DNA of 64,000 nt, taken from positions 1 through 64,000 of the forward strand of contig CAYOAN010000004.1 of assembly GCA_964402065.1 (NCBI GenBank), read 5' to 3'. The position numbers and the translations under genes are program-made. Position 1 is the stretch's first letter. Each line of letters opens with the position of its first letter. The notes beneath the pieces were generated by a model. It was not told the origin of the DNA. It did no database searches and worked only from the letters and a program-made list of their open reading frames with translations. Shown here piece after piece: positions 25,174 through 33,564 of this stretch. This DNA is from CAIWMF01 sp964402065. GTDB taxonomy: Bacteria; Verrucomicrobiota; Verrucomicrobiia; Chthoniobacterales; UBA6821.

Positions 25174-26898
25174 TTATGATTTCCTCATCGCCTTTTCCAC
25201 AAGCATGGTGGCGAGGTCCTGAGTGGCATCATCTAGATGCTGTAGCTGTTGTTGAAGAAAGGGCAAGTTGTTTCCTTTCATGGCAGCGGTCAATTGAGAG
25301 GTTGCTTCGCGAATTTTTTGTTCCATTTTTTTATCAACTTCTCCTGAGAGCTTCTTTAAAGCTTGTTCTACGGCTGGTAACATTTCTTCGGCTTTAAGTC
25401 GTGCTTCTGTAAAGATGCGAGCATCACGATCTTCAAAGGCATGTTCGAGGGAGTCAGCCAACATAGCTTCCACCGCTTCGTCAGAAATTTCAATAGCTTG
25501 GCGAATTTCCAAAATTTTTTCTTCGCCTGAGAGTGTATCGCGAACTAAGACTTTTAAAATTCCATCAGCATCAATTTCAAATTGGACGCCAACTCTTGCT
25601 TGTCCCTTGGGTGCTGGAGTAAAGGGAATTTCTACTTCGCCAAGCTTCCAGTTGTCTTTTGCCAGTTCTCTCTCACCTTGTAAAATCGTAATCTTCATGG
25701 CCTGTTGGCCTGAAACAGCGTTAGTAAACATTTCACCGGCTTTTGTTGGAATCGTTGTATTCCGTGGAATAATCACGTTCATGAGCCCTCCAAAAGTTTC
25801 GATGCCGAGAGAGAGAGGCGTAATGTCGAGGAGCGTTATTTGAGAGAGATTGCCTTCGAGTAAAGCCGCTTGAAGTGCTGCACCAAGTGCGACGGCTTCG
25901 TCGGGATGTTGGGAGAGGTTTGGCTTTTTGGTAAAAATTTCTTCAACGACTGCTTGTACCAGTGGCATGCGTGTGGAACCGCCGACCAAGATGACCTCAT
26001 CAAGGTCGTTTGAGTTTAACGTTGCATCAGCAAGAGCCCGTAGGCAGAGTGCTCGGGTTTTCTCAATCAAAGGACGGCAGACCTTTTCAAGTTCTGCACG
26101 GGTCAGCGAGATTTCAAGATGTTCTGTTCCTTGAAAAAAAGGCAGGCGGACAACAGTTTCCTCGACGAAAGAAAGTTCTTCTTTGGCCTTGCGGGCTGCT
26201 ATTTTCAAGCGATGAAGGTCAATCTCCTGTTGAGAGAGCTGAGCTTTTTGAAGTAAAAAAAGTTCTATCGCTTTATCAAAATCGTCTCCTCCAAGATGAG
26301 TGTCGCCATGTGTTGAAAGAACCTGAAAAACTCCGTAATCAAGTTGCAAGATGGAGAGGTCAAAAGTGCCACCCCCTAAATCATAGACGGCAATTTTAGC
26401 TTGGTTGTGAAGCTTGTCTAGGCCGTAAGAAAGGGCTGCGGCAGTTGGTTCGCTGAGAATTCGTTCAACGGTAAACCCTGCAAGTTCTCCAGCGTGACGA
26501 GTAGCTGCACGTTGAGCATCGTTAAAATAAGCAGGAACAGTGATCACTGCGCGTGAAACTGTCGTGCCTAATGAGCGTTCGGCAATTTGTTTGAGATGCT
26601 TTAAAATTGCTGCAGAAACTTCTTCGGGTGAGACATGATGTTTTCCAAGAGATAGTTTTTTATGGCTTCCCATAAAACGTTTTACGGAAGCAATAGTCTG
26701 CTTTGGATGCAGAACCTCCTGGCGTTGGGCGAGGCGACCAACGAGCGGAGCTTCTTTGTCAGGATAAAAAACGACAGAAGGAGTGAGGCGTGAGCCTTCT
26801 TCATCAGCAAAGAGCATTGGGAATCCAGCATCGTAGATTCCAATCAGGGAATGAGTGGTTCCTAAGTCAATGCCGACGATTGGGGAAGAGGATGTCAT
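25174..26898 (-). CDS. hscA: Hsp70-family iron-sulfur assembly chaperone HscA
   Basis: This 574-residue Hsp70 has a nucleotide-binding domain (IGIDLGTTHSLIGI at residues 8-21, AVITVPAYFNDAQRAATRHA, VYDLGGGTFDLSIL, VGGSTRMPLVQ) and a substrate-binding domain (LDITPLSLGIETFGG) with a short helical lid. It is about 40 residues shorter than typical DnaK and lacks the EEVD-like tail, which fits HscA. The start lies 7 bp after the stop of the J-domain gene hscB on the same strand. Together they would release clusters from an IscU scaffold. IscU and IscS genes are not in the window. Confidence 0.88.
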   Translation of the reverse strand: MTSSSPIVGIDLGTTHSLIGIYDAGFPMLFADEEGSRLTPSVVFYPDKEAPLVGRLAQRQEVLHPKQTIASVKRFMGSHKKLSLGKHHVSPEEVSAAILKHLKQIAERSLGTTVSRAVITVPAYFNDAQRAATRHAGELAGFTVERILSEPTAAALSYGLDKLHNQAKIAVYDLGGGTFDLSILQLDYGVFQVLSTHGDTHLGGDDFDKAIELFLLQKAQLSQQEIDLHRLKIAARKAKEELSFVEETVVRLPFFQGTEHLEISLTRAELEKVCRPLIEKTRALCLRALADATLNSNDLDEVILVGGSTRMPLVQAVVEEIFTKKPNLSQHPDEAVALGAALQAALLEGNLSQITLLDITPLSLGIETFGGLMNVIIPRNTTIPTKAGEMFTNAVSGQQAMKITILQGERELAKDNWKLGEVEIPFTPAPKGQARVGVQFEIDADGILKVLVRDTLSGEEKILEIRQAIEISDEAVEAMLADSLEHAFEDRDARIFTEARLKAEEMLPAVEQALKKLSGEVDKKMEQKIREATSQLTAAMKGNNLPFLQQQLQHLDDATQDLATMLVEKAMRKS

Positions 26899-26905
26899 AT
26901 CGCTA

Positions 26906-27472
26906 TTATAGAACTGTTGTTAAAAGGAGGTTGCGCTCTCGTAGCTCTCCTAGCCAGCGTTGTGCAATGTTGAATTGATTGGCAAGTTCGAGCAGTTGTT
27001 TTGAAGAAGGCGTAGCAGGGATGGTGTCGTAGTGTTGTAGCTCTTTTTGAAGAGATAACTCCCATTCTTCCACTCGCATGAAGAGATGTTGAATCTCTTG
27101 CTGTATTTCCAAGAGCTCAGTCTTTAAAAGCATCTTGGCTAGAGTGCTGATGGCTCTTTGATATTTGGCTACAAGAGTGTCACACTTTTGTAATGAGGAA
27201 ATGACTCTCGAAAAAAGTTCCATAGCGATCGATGGAAGCGGAGAAGACTTCGGTTCTTCAGCATCTGCAAAATAGCGTAGCCGCTTTACTGGGTCTCGAA
27301 TAATACTGATTGCCTCTTGAAGTTCTTGGAATTGTTTTACAGAGCCTGTAGTCTGATCGGGATGCGCTAATGACGCTGCGCGACGAAAGGCATCCTCAAT
27401 AAGATCGGAATCGATATAAAAAGAGGGCTCTATTTCGAGTGCTTTAAAAGGGTCAACGTTATTTCGAGTCAT
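26906..27472 (-). CDS. hscB: J-domain co-chaperone HscB
   Basis: This 188-residue protein has an N-terminal J-domain (DPFKALEIEPSFYIDSDLIEDAFRR) with the HPD motif at residues 37-39 (AHPDQ), followed by a three-helix HscB C-terminal domain. It stimulates the HscA ATPase and brings the IscU scaffold. It is shorter in sequence signature than E. coli HscB, but the length and the coupling to hscA support the name. The zinc-binding N-terminal extension of eukaryotic homologues is absent. Confidence 0.85.
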   Translation of the reverse strand: MTRNNVDPFKALEIEPSFYIDSDLIEDAFRRAASLAHPDQTTGSVKQFQELQEAISIIRDPVKRLRYFADAEEPKSSPLPSIAMELFSRVISSLQKCDTLVAKYQRAISTLAKMLLKTELLEIQQEIQHLFMRVEEWELSLQKELQHYDTIPATPSSKQLLELANQFNIAQRWLGELRERNLLLTTVL

Positions 27473-27722
27473 GTTTTAGGCCTAAATGACAGAGTAAAGA
27501 TAAAACAGTACTATAATATCGCAGCGAGAGCCAACAACGAAGAGAGACGATGAAGTCATTGCACCTTATGCTGAAAGCGAGAAGTTAAATGGTGAAGTTG
27601 AATTTTTATCATCAAGACGAAGGAAAACTTTGAACTAAAAGGGTGACATTTTTAAAATTAATTCCTGACAAAAGGATTTCTATTTTCACGCACGTTTTTA
27701 ACATTAAACTTAAGATGATAAC

Positions 27723-29132
27723 ATGAAAGAAGAGGTTAGCATTTGCTGGTTTCGCCAAGATTTAAGAATAAGTGATAATCCTGCTTTGACCCAAGCTGCT
27801 CAAGAAGGAAAAGTTCTACCTATTTATATATTGGATGATGAAGCTGCAGGGAAAAATGCTATGGGAGCTGCAAGTCGATGGTGGCTTCATCATTCATTAG
27901 ATGCCTTGAATCAGGCATTGCACGTTAAACTAAATTTTTATCGAGGAAGGGGAGAAGTAGTTTTTAGAAACTTGCTTCAAAAATATCACGTCAAAGCAGT
28001 CTATTGGAATCGCTGTTATGAACCTTGGAGAATGAAGCGAGATGCTTCACTAAAGCAATTTTTCACTCAGCAACAAATAAAAGTTGAAAGCTTTAACGGA
28101 TCTTTATTGTGGGAACCATGGGAGATCAAGAAAAGTGACAACAAGCCATATCGGGTCTTTACTCCGTTCTATCGCAAAGGATGCATGGGAGCAGCGCCGC
28201 CTCGAACTCCACTGCCAGCACCTCTGCCACTTGAGTTGGTGCATGATGCAGAAGCACTCACACTGGATGATCTCAAATTAACGCCCCGCATCCCTTGGGA
28301 TAAACAGATGGAGCCCTATTGGAAGATGGGAGAACAGGCTGCACAAGAACAACTCTCAAAATTTTTAAAAGAAGGAACCACTGATTACAAAGAAGGTCGT
28401 AATTTTCCTGCAAAAAAAAATACCTCACGTCTTTCAGCCTATCTTCATTTTGGCGAAGTTTCGCCGCATCAGGTCTGGCATGCGGCGCGTAGCATTGGCA
28501 TTGATACCAACATTGATTGTTTTTGCAGTGAACTTGGATGGAGAGAGTTTTCTTATCATTTGCTTTATCAATTTCCTGACCTCTCGGATAAAAATCTTCA
28601 AGCTAAGTTTGACCATTTTCCATGGCACGATGATCTCCGAACTCTCAAAGCCTGGCAGAAAGGATTAACAGGATATCCCATTATTGATGCTGGAATGCGT
28701 GAATTATGGAAAACCGGCTACATGCATAATCGTGTTCGTATGATCGTAGCATCATTTTTAGTAAAAAATTTGTTACTTGATTGGAGACTTGGAGAACGTT
28801 GGTTTTGGGATTGTTTAGTTGATGCAGACCTTGCAAATAATAGTGCAAGCTGGCAATGGGTGGCTGGCTGTGGCGCTGATGCAGCTCCTTACTTCCGAAT
28901 TTTTAATCCAATTGGACAAGGAGAAAAGTTTGACCCTCAAGGAGAATATACAAAACGCTTTCTTCCGGAGTTAGCAAAGCTACCAGCTCGATATCTCTTT
29001 AAACCATGGGAAGCACCAGAGAGCATCTTAGAGCAAGCAGGTGTAGTGCTTGGAAAAACCTACCCATTTCCCATAGTTGATATCCAACGATCTCGAGCAG
29101 TCGCATTAGAGGCATTCTTTAGTTTAAAATAG
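27723..29132 (+). CDS. phrB: Deoxyribodipyrimidine photolyase (cryptochrome/photolyase family)
   Basis: This 469-residue enzyme uses FAD and blue light to split cyclobutane pyrimidine dimers. The N-terminal antenna domain begins ICWFRQDLRISDNPAL. The FAD-binding domain has the hallmark stretches TSRLSAYLHFGEVSP, ELGWREFSYHLL, GYPIIDAGMRELWKTGYMHNRVRMI, WFWDCLVDADLANNSASWQW and the terminal FNPIGQGEKFDPQGEY. Length and motifs fit class I CPD photolyases. It sits between hscB and iscA on the opposite strand. Its TAG stop shares bases with the edge of a REP-like palindrome, which may serve as its terminator. Confidence 0.92.
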   Translation: MKEEVSICWFRQDLRISDNPALTQAAQEGKVLPIYILDDEAAGKNAMGAASRWWLHHSLDALNQALHVKLNFYRGRGEVVFRNLLQKYHVKAVYWNRCYEPWRMKRDASLKQFFTQQQIKVESFNGSLLWEPWEIKKSDNKPYRVFTPFYRKGCMGAAPPRTPLPAPLPLELVHDAEALTLDDLKLTPRIPWDKQMEPYWKMGEQAAQEQLSKFLKEGTTDYKEGRNFPAKKNTSRLSAYLHFGEVSPHQVWHAARSIGIDTNIDCFCSELGWREFSYHLLYQFPDLSDKNLQAKFDHFPWHDDLRTLKAWQKGLTGYPIIDAGMRELWKTGYMHNRVRMIVASFLVKNLLLDWRLGERWFWDCLVDADLANNSASWQWVAGCGADAAPYFRIFNPIGQGEKFDPQGEYTKRFLPELAKLPARYLFKPWEAPESILEQAGVVLGKTYPFPIVDIQRSRAVALEAFFSLK

Positions 29133-29251
29133 GGGTCAGTCCCTGATATTGCGTATTTTGGTGCCAGTTCATGATATGGTTTAGATAGCATGAACTGGCA
29201 CTAAATATCATAGAGTGGCACCAAAATACGCAATATCAGGGACTGACCCCT
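29132..29251. repeat. REP-like element, copy C: long palindrome between phrB and iscA
   Basis: The left arm (29132-29177, ggggtcagtccctg...) and right arm (29187-29251, ...cagggactgacccc) are inverted copies of the same element around a spacer of about 9 bp. The right arm carries an extra gcactaaatatcatagagtg segment. Lying between convergent stops, it can form a large hairpin and may terminate both genes. Confidence 0.92.
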
Positions 29252-29280
29252 AGAGTGACCCCTAGAGTGTTGGGGCTAGG

Positions 29281-29655
29281 TTAAGCAGAGAAGCTTTCAC
29301 CGCAGGAGCAATGGGCGACGGCGTTGGGATTGGTGACTTTGAAGCCTCCTTTTTGAAGGTCATCGCTATAATCAAGTTCAGAGCCACTGACAAATAAGGC
29401 ACTTTTGGGATCAATAACGATGCGGACTCCTTGAGATTCTACCATGATATCGCGAGGAACAGGGCCATCGACAAGATCCATTTTGTATTGAAGGCCAGAA
29501 CAACCGCCACCAATGATAGCAACTCGCAGGGCCCCTTCAGGACGTCCTTGGCGGGTCAGGAGTGAGGTTAGTTTTTCTGCGGCCGTTATGGTAATGCGGC
29601 AGAGCTTTTCATTGCCAATGCGATAAGAAAGAGTAGATGGAGCTGAAGAAGACAT
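29281..29655 (-). CDS. iscA: HesB/IscA-type iron-sulfur carrier
   Basis: This 124-residue A-type carrier has the three conserved cysteines: one in GGGCSGLQYKM and two in CSCGESF at the C-terminus (the usual form is CGCGESF). These bind a [2Fe-2S] or [4Fe-4S] cluster for delivery to apoproteins. The gene is on the hscA-hscB strand but separated from them by phrB, so an original isc cluster seems to have been split. IscA, ErpA and SufA cannot be told apart confidently from one sequence. Heptamer repeats abut the start codon. Confidence 0.88.
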   Translation of the reverse strand: MSSSAPSTLSYRIGNEKLCRITITAAEKLTSLLTRQGRPEGALRVAIIGGGCSGLQYKMDLVDGPVPRDIMVESQGVRIVIDPKSALFVSGSELDYSDDLQKGGFKVTNPNAVAHCSCGESFSA

Positions 29656-29687
29656 AACAGGTTGCAGGTTATAGGATGTAGGTTACA
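29656..29687 (-). repeat. Heptamer tandem repeat directly before iscA ATG
   Basis: On the plus strand the units read aggttgc, aggttat, aggatgt, aggttac. In the sense of iscA this is a row of ACCTGYA-like heptamers ending at the ATG. Related arrays precede can, rodA, nadK and a small ORF. Confidence 0.65.
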
Positions 29688-29797
29688 GCATCAAGATAAC
29701 AGCAACATTAAGTCGTAAGAAAGATGAAGCCTCCGATATAGGCAAAGCACGGTGATCTTATACAAAATTTTATCGAATTTTCTTCATCATGCTATGT

Positions 29798-29814
29798 GCC
29801 ACCTGTAACCTGTG
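29798..29814 (+). repeat. Short heptamer repeat before the carbonic anhydrase gene
   Basis: The sequence gccacctgtaacctgtg ends nine bases before the ATG at 29824. It is the same heptamer type, in coding sense, as the arrays before iscA, rodA and nadK. Confidence 0.5.
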
Positions 29815-29823
29815 TGTCTTATC

Positions 29824-30477
29824 ATGAGTAATATTGATCAACTTTTTGCTAATAACGAAGCCTGGGCAGCTAAGCTGCGTGAGGAAAATCCAACTTTTTT
29901 TGAAAAACTTTCAAAGCAGCAGCATCCTGAGTATTTATGGATTGGATGTGCAGATAGCCGTGTTCCTGCCAATGAAATTGTTGGGTTAGTACCAGGGGAG
30001 CTCTTTGTGCATCGCAATGTTGCTAACATTGTCGTTCATACAGATCTCAATTGTCTTTCAGTTATTCAATTTGCTGTTGATGTTTTAAAAGTGAAACACA
30101 TCATTGTCTGTGGGCACTACGGCTGTGGAGGCGTGCTTGCTGCTTTGCGCAATGAACGAGTCGGATTATCAGATAATTGGCTGCAACATGTACATGATGT
30201 GATTCACAAGCATCGTACACTTCTTGAAAGTGTGAGTGATGAAGTAGAGCGTGGGTATCGGCTTTGTAAGCTTAATGTCATTGAGCAAGTGATGAATGTT
30301 TGTCGCACAACAATTGTTTCTGACGCCTGGGATCGACAACAAGAGCTTACCATTCATGGGTGGATCTATGGTATGAAAAATGGCCTCTTAGAAAACTTGC
30401 ACTGCTCTGCCTCTTCTCATGAGGAGATCCGGGTTACACATGCAAAGGCTGTTGCAGTGGTAGCAGGAGAATTGTAA
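29824..30477 (+). CDS. can: Beta-class carbonic anhydrase
   Basis: This 217-residue zinc enzyme interconverts CO2 and bicarbonate. It starts at the ATG at 29824; an upstream in-frame GTG would add four residues. The zinc site is complete: Cys42, Asp44 and Arg46 in WIGCADSRVPAN, then His98 and Cys101 in CGHYGCGGV. Similarity to E. coli Can runs along the whole chain (LFVHRNVANIVVHTDLNCLSV, TIHGWIYG). It stands alone, and bicarbonate supply for biosynthesis is the usual role. Confidence 0.95.
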   Translation: MSNIDQLFANNEAWAAKLREENPTFFEKLSKQQHPEYLWIGCADSRVPANEIVGLVPGELFVHRNVANIVVHTDLNCLSVIQFAVDVLKVKHIIVCGHYGCGGVLAALRNERVGLSDNWLQHVHDVIHKHRTLLESVSDEVERGYRLCKLNVIEQVMNVCRTTIVSDAWDRQQELTIHGWIYGMKNGLLENLHCSASSHEEIRVTHAKAVAVVAGEL

Positions 30478-30485
30478 GAAGATGC

Positions 30486-31562
30486 TCAAACAACTTCATA
30501 GCTTCCTTTAGCTGATTCACATACCAGTGAAGTGATATGACCATTATCGCCGATTTTGGCCTGAATGGTCATATCAATTAGCCCAGAGGCAGAATTGACC
30601 ATGACGACGGTGCAGTTGTTATTGAAGTTACCAATAAGAGAACTGCCTGAAAGCATTCCTCCAACTTGAATTTCTAATTGGCGATCGTCTGTTTTTGCAA
30701 AAGAAATATAGCCTTTAATTCCTCCTTGTGGGCAAAAAGTGCCGTTAGGAGCTAGGCTTGATGCTACAGTGTCTAGCACACATCCAATGAGCCCTTGAGG
30801 GTTGAGGCGATGTAGCTGCTGGGCTAATGTTGTTGCCGCTTGATGGTTTTCTGAAAACAAGCTGTCTCCTATTTTGGTAAGAATATCATTTCCTTTGTTT
30901 GCTCGCTCTTCGACAAGCGCAGGTGTTGCTGGTGTGCTTTCTTGCGGATGCTCAAGCTCATCTTTTTCATAACGTATGGAGAACTTTCTTTTAATATCTT
31001 CATCAAAACTTCCATCCTGCTGCCGATCACGACGCATATCATTTAGTTTGGCATTAATTTGTTCACAAACGCGATCAGTGCTAGAAAATATAAAAGATCC
31101 CTTAGCTGGAATTTGAATGGAAATATAGTTAGGAATTTGTTGATCTAGGGCTATATCGTGCCTCGTTTGCATTGCCTCTACTTGAATTAAGTAAGGCGTT
31201 GATGAATCTTCTGCTGTGATCTCTTGCTGAGAAGAAATTATCGGTGGTACCTGTTTTTTTGAAGCTAAATCGACAGGAGTATTTAATTGGTTAGCTTCCT
31301 TTACATCCTGATTCGCGGTGGCGGCTGCAGCAAAAAAATAAGGAAAAATCTTTTGTAGAAAAGATGGCTTAGAAGGGCTCGTTAGAGATTTGTGATTACT
31401 AGAGCCAGTGAGCCAGGTGATATTACAACCTAAAAACCATCCCTTCTTAGTCGAATTATTTGATGATGAGGTGGCCTTATTAACTGGGTTTTCAGCAGCA
31501 GTGGAAGAGGCCGTAAAGCTGCGAATACGATTGTATAAAGAGAAAAAATAAGTCCCTAACAT
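30486..31562 (-). CDS. Hypothetical protein downstream of rodA, Ser/Thr-rich
   Basis: This protein has 358 residues from the ATG at 31562; a start 12 codons upstream would overlap rodA by 28 bp. Residues 1-110 are Ser/Thr/Asn-rich with two hydrophobic patches (LGTYFFSLYNRI, LQKIFPYFFAAAATA). The second half is ordered: AKGSFIFSSTDRVCEQINAKLNDMRRDRQQDGSFDE, and a C-terminal beta-rich region (GYISFAKTDDRQLEIQVGGMLSGSSLIGNFNNNC). It follows rodA by about 8 bp, so it is probably co-transcribed. No family is recognised. The Ser-rich head without a clear Sec signal resembles the protein at 24063-25142 in style only. Confidence 0.65.
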   Translation of the reverse strand: MLGTYFFSLYNRIRSFTASSTAAENPVNKATSSSNNSTKKGWFLGCNITWLTGSSNHKSLTSPSKPSFLQKIFPYFFAAAATANQDVKEANQLNTPVDLASKKQVPPIISSQQEITAEDSSTPYLIQVEAMQTRHDIALDQQIPNYISIQIPAKGSFIFSSTDRVCEQINAKLNDMRRDRQQDGSFDEDIKRKFSIRYEKDELEHPQESTPATPALVEERANKGNDILTKIGDSLFSENHQAATTLAQQLHRLNPQGLIGCVLDTVASSLAPNGTFCPQGGIKGYISFAKTDDRQLEIQVGGMLSGSSLIGNFNNNCTVVMVNSASGLIDMTIQAKIGDNGHITSLVCESAKGSYEVV

Positions 31563-31570
31563 GGTATCAT

Positions 31571-32665
31571 TTAATAAACCAATTTTCGATGAATCCAAAT
31601 ACTTTGAAGGAGTCCTAAACTCAACATACTCACCAGAACAAAAGAGCCCCCATAGCTAATGAAAGGAAGAGGAAGGCCAGTGATTGGAGTGACACCAATG
31701 GTCATCCCAATGTTCATAAAGGTATGCGTGAAAAAAAGAAAAATAATTCCAATTGCAAGGAGTCGCCCAAACGGATCGTTGGCTTGATCCGCAATTTGGA
31801 GGCCAATCAAGACAAAAGCAGCAAATGCTATTAAAAGACAAAATCCGCCAATAAATCCATGCTGCTCACCAAGAACGGAAAAAATAAAATCATTATGGAC
31901 GATTGTGCTCGGAAGATAACCAAGTTCGTTCAATGTGTTAGCCGCTTTAAAGCCTTTGCCGAACCAGCCTCCAGAGCCGATAGCGTTGAGTGATTGGTTA
32001 ATATTCCATCCTGCACCTTGAGGATCCAATGAGGGATCGAGAAAAACAGTGATGCGATCACGTTGGTATGGTTTCATTCCAAAATTGACCATGATAGGAA
32101 TGAACGAAATGCCTAGCAAAAGTAGCGTTAAAAGATAACGAGCTGGAACATTTGCAGCATAGAGCATGGCAAAAAAAATGGGCAACCAGACGATAGCACC
32201 ACCTAAGTTAGGTTGAACTAAAACTAAAATCCATGGCAAGCCCATGATGGCTCCACAAACAAGAATACGCACAATGGGGGGACGTTTTTCTGAGTTACTC
32301 AAATAGAGTGCAAGCACCATAATGCCCCCAACGATGGCAAGTTCAGAGGGCTGAAAGCGACAAAAACCAAGATTTAGCCAACTTCTAGCTCCATACACTT
32401 TAACGCCAAAAATCATGACGGCTACTAATGCCAAGAGTGACACAGCATAAATCGGAATGGCGCCCAAGCGTGCCCAGCGATAGTCAATAAAAGCAGTAGC
32501 AAAAAAGAGTGGAATGCAAAGTAAGAGCCACAAAAATTGACTCAATGTAAAATGAGTTTCTCTCATCCAAGTTGCACTGTAGATCGAATAAAGTCCAAAG
32601 GACAGTAGCGCAAACATCAGCAGTAAGAGCGGCTTGTTAAGAGATTGAAATTTTTTGAAGAGCAT
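31571..32665 (-). CDS. rodA: RodA, SEDS-family peptidoglycan polymerase
   Basis: This 364-residue integral membrane protein has about ten transmembrane helices. SEDS signatures are present: GARSWLNLGFCRFQPSELA, VQPNLGGAIVWLPIFF, the long periplasmic loop with LDPQGAGWNINQSLNAIGSGGWFGKGF, NDFIFSVLGEQHGFIGG and the terminal GLPLPFISYGGSF. RodA polymerises glycan strands during side-wall growth together with a class B PBP. This shows that the organism builds a peptidoglycan wall and is probably rod-shaped. The mreBCD-pbp2 genes usually seen upstream are absent here. Confidence 0.93.
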   Translation of the reverse strand: MLFKKFQSLNKPLLLLMFALLSFGLYSIYSATWMRETHFTLSQFLWLLLCIPLFFATAFIDYRWARLGAIPIYAVSLLALVAVMIFGVKVYGARSWLNLGFCRFQPSELAIVGGIMVLALYLSNSEKRPPIVRILVCGAIMGLPWILVLVQPNLGGAIVWLPIFFAMLYAANVPARYLLTLLLLGISFIPIMVNFGMKPYQRDRITVFLDPSLDPQGAGWNINQSLNAIGSGGWFGKGFKAANTLNELGYLPSTIVHNDFIFSVLGEQHGFIGGFCLLIAFAAFVLIGLQIADQANDPFGRLLAIGIIFLFFTHTFMNIGMTIGVTPITGLPLPFISYGGSFVLVSMLSLGLLQSIWIHRKLVY

Positions 32666-32716
32666 AGGCTAAAGGCTGCAGGCTACAGGCTGTAAGAAGC
32701 GGGATCAAGCTAACAG
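32666..32716 (-). repeat. Heptamer tandem repeat before rodA
   Basis: The plus strand reads aggctaa, aggctgc, aggctac, aggctgt, and then gggatcaagctaacag. The array abuts the rodA ATG. The last part also resembles catcaagataacag beyond the iscA heptamers, so the whole leader is a related block. Confidence 0.65.
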
Positions 32717-32720
32717 AAAA

Positions 32721-33509
32721 CTAAATTCTTGGCACTGCAGCTAGGAGGGACTTGGTATATCCATGCTGAGGATTTGCTAAAATTTCTTCTGAGGGGCCTG
32801 ATTCAATGAGGCAACCATGATGAAGCACAAGCACAGTGTTGCTAATATGTTTGACTACAGCAAGGTCGTGACCAATAAAAAGCATTGCTAGACCAAGCTC
32901 TTCTTGCAGGTCTTGAAGCAAGTTAACAATCTGCGCTTGCACGCTCACATCAAGAGCACTTACAGGTTCATCACAAATGAGTAATTCTGGTTCGACAGCT
33001 AAGGCTCTTGCAATACCGATGCGCTGGCGCTGTCCGCCGCTAAATTCATGAGGATAACGACGCATCATTTCGGGCTGTAGGCCTACTTTTTTAAGAAGCT
33101 CTGCAACACGGTGATTACGTTGATCGAGTGACATTTTAGGAAAATGAATTTCTAATGCTTCTGCAATCGTGCTGCCAATAGTAAGACGAGGATTCAGTGA
33201 TCCGTGAGGATCTTGGAAAATCATCTGAATTTTTTTTCGATAGGGATGAAATTTTTGCTCGTTCATCGAAGAGATGTCGGTTCCTTGATAAAAAATAGTG
33301 CCTGAGGTTATAGGTTGAAGTTTAACTAAGGTACGGCCGATGGTCGTTTTGCCGCTTCCACTCTCTCCAACGAGTCCTACTGTTTGGCCATGTGGGATTG
33401 AGAAGCTGACATTGTCAACAGCTCGAACTTCTCCTTGCTGACGCCGAAAAACTCCTCGTCGGATAGGGAATGAAACAGTGAGATTGCAAACTTCAAGGAG
33501 CGAATTCAT
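32721..33509 (-). CDS. oppF: Oligopeptide-type ABC transporter ATP-binding protein (OppF-like)
   Basis: This 262-residue cytoplasmic ATPase has Walker A GESGSGKTT at 48-56, Q-loop FQDPHGSLNPR, signature FSGGQRQR, Walker B LLICDEPVSALD and the switch His in GHDLAV. The FQDPxxSLNPR form is typical of the dipeptide/oligopeptide class, and the C-terminus (GYTKSLLAAVP) is the shortened oligo_HPY end. No permease, binding protein or second ATPase is adjacent, so it must pair with components encoded elsewhere. It lies between rodA and an EIIA-like gene on the same strand. Confidence 0.88.
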   Translation of the reverse strand: MNSLLEVCNLTVSFPIRRGVFRRQQGEVRAVDNVSFSIPHGQTVGLVGESGSGKTTIGRTLVKLQPITSGTIFYQGTDISSMNEQKFHPYRKKIQMIFQDPHGSLNPRLTIGSTIAEALEIHFPKMSLDQRNHRVAELLKKVGLQPEMMRRYPHEFSGGQRQRIGIARALAVEPELLICDEPVSALDVSVQAQIVNLLQDLQEELGLAMLFIGHDLAVVKHISNTVLVLHHGCLIESGPSEEILANPQHGYTKSLLAAVPRI

Positions 33510-33564
33510 GCAAGTTAGCTAGGAATGAGTAGAAAAGAGTTAAATTTTTTCTGGCTGCTGAAAA

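Noticed and set aside
27473..27722. Regulatory structure between divergent hscB and phrB
   Set aside because: The 250 bp probably hold both promoters, but no clear operator or palindrome could be supported by eye.
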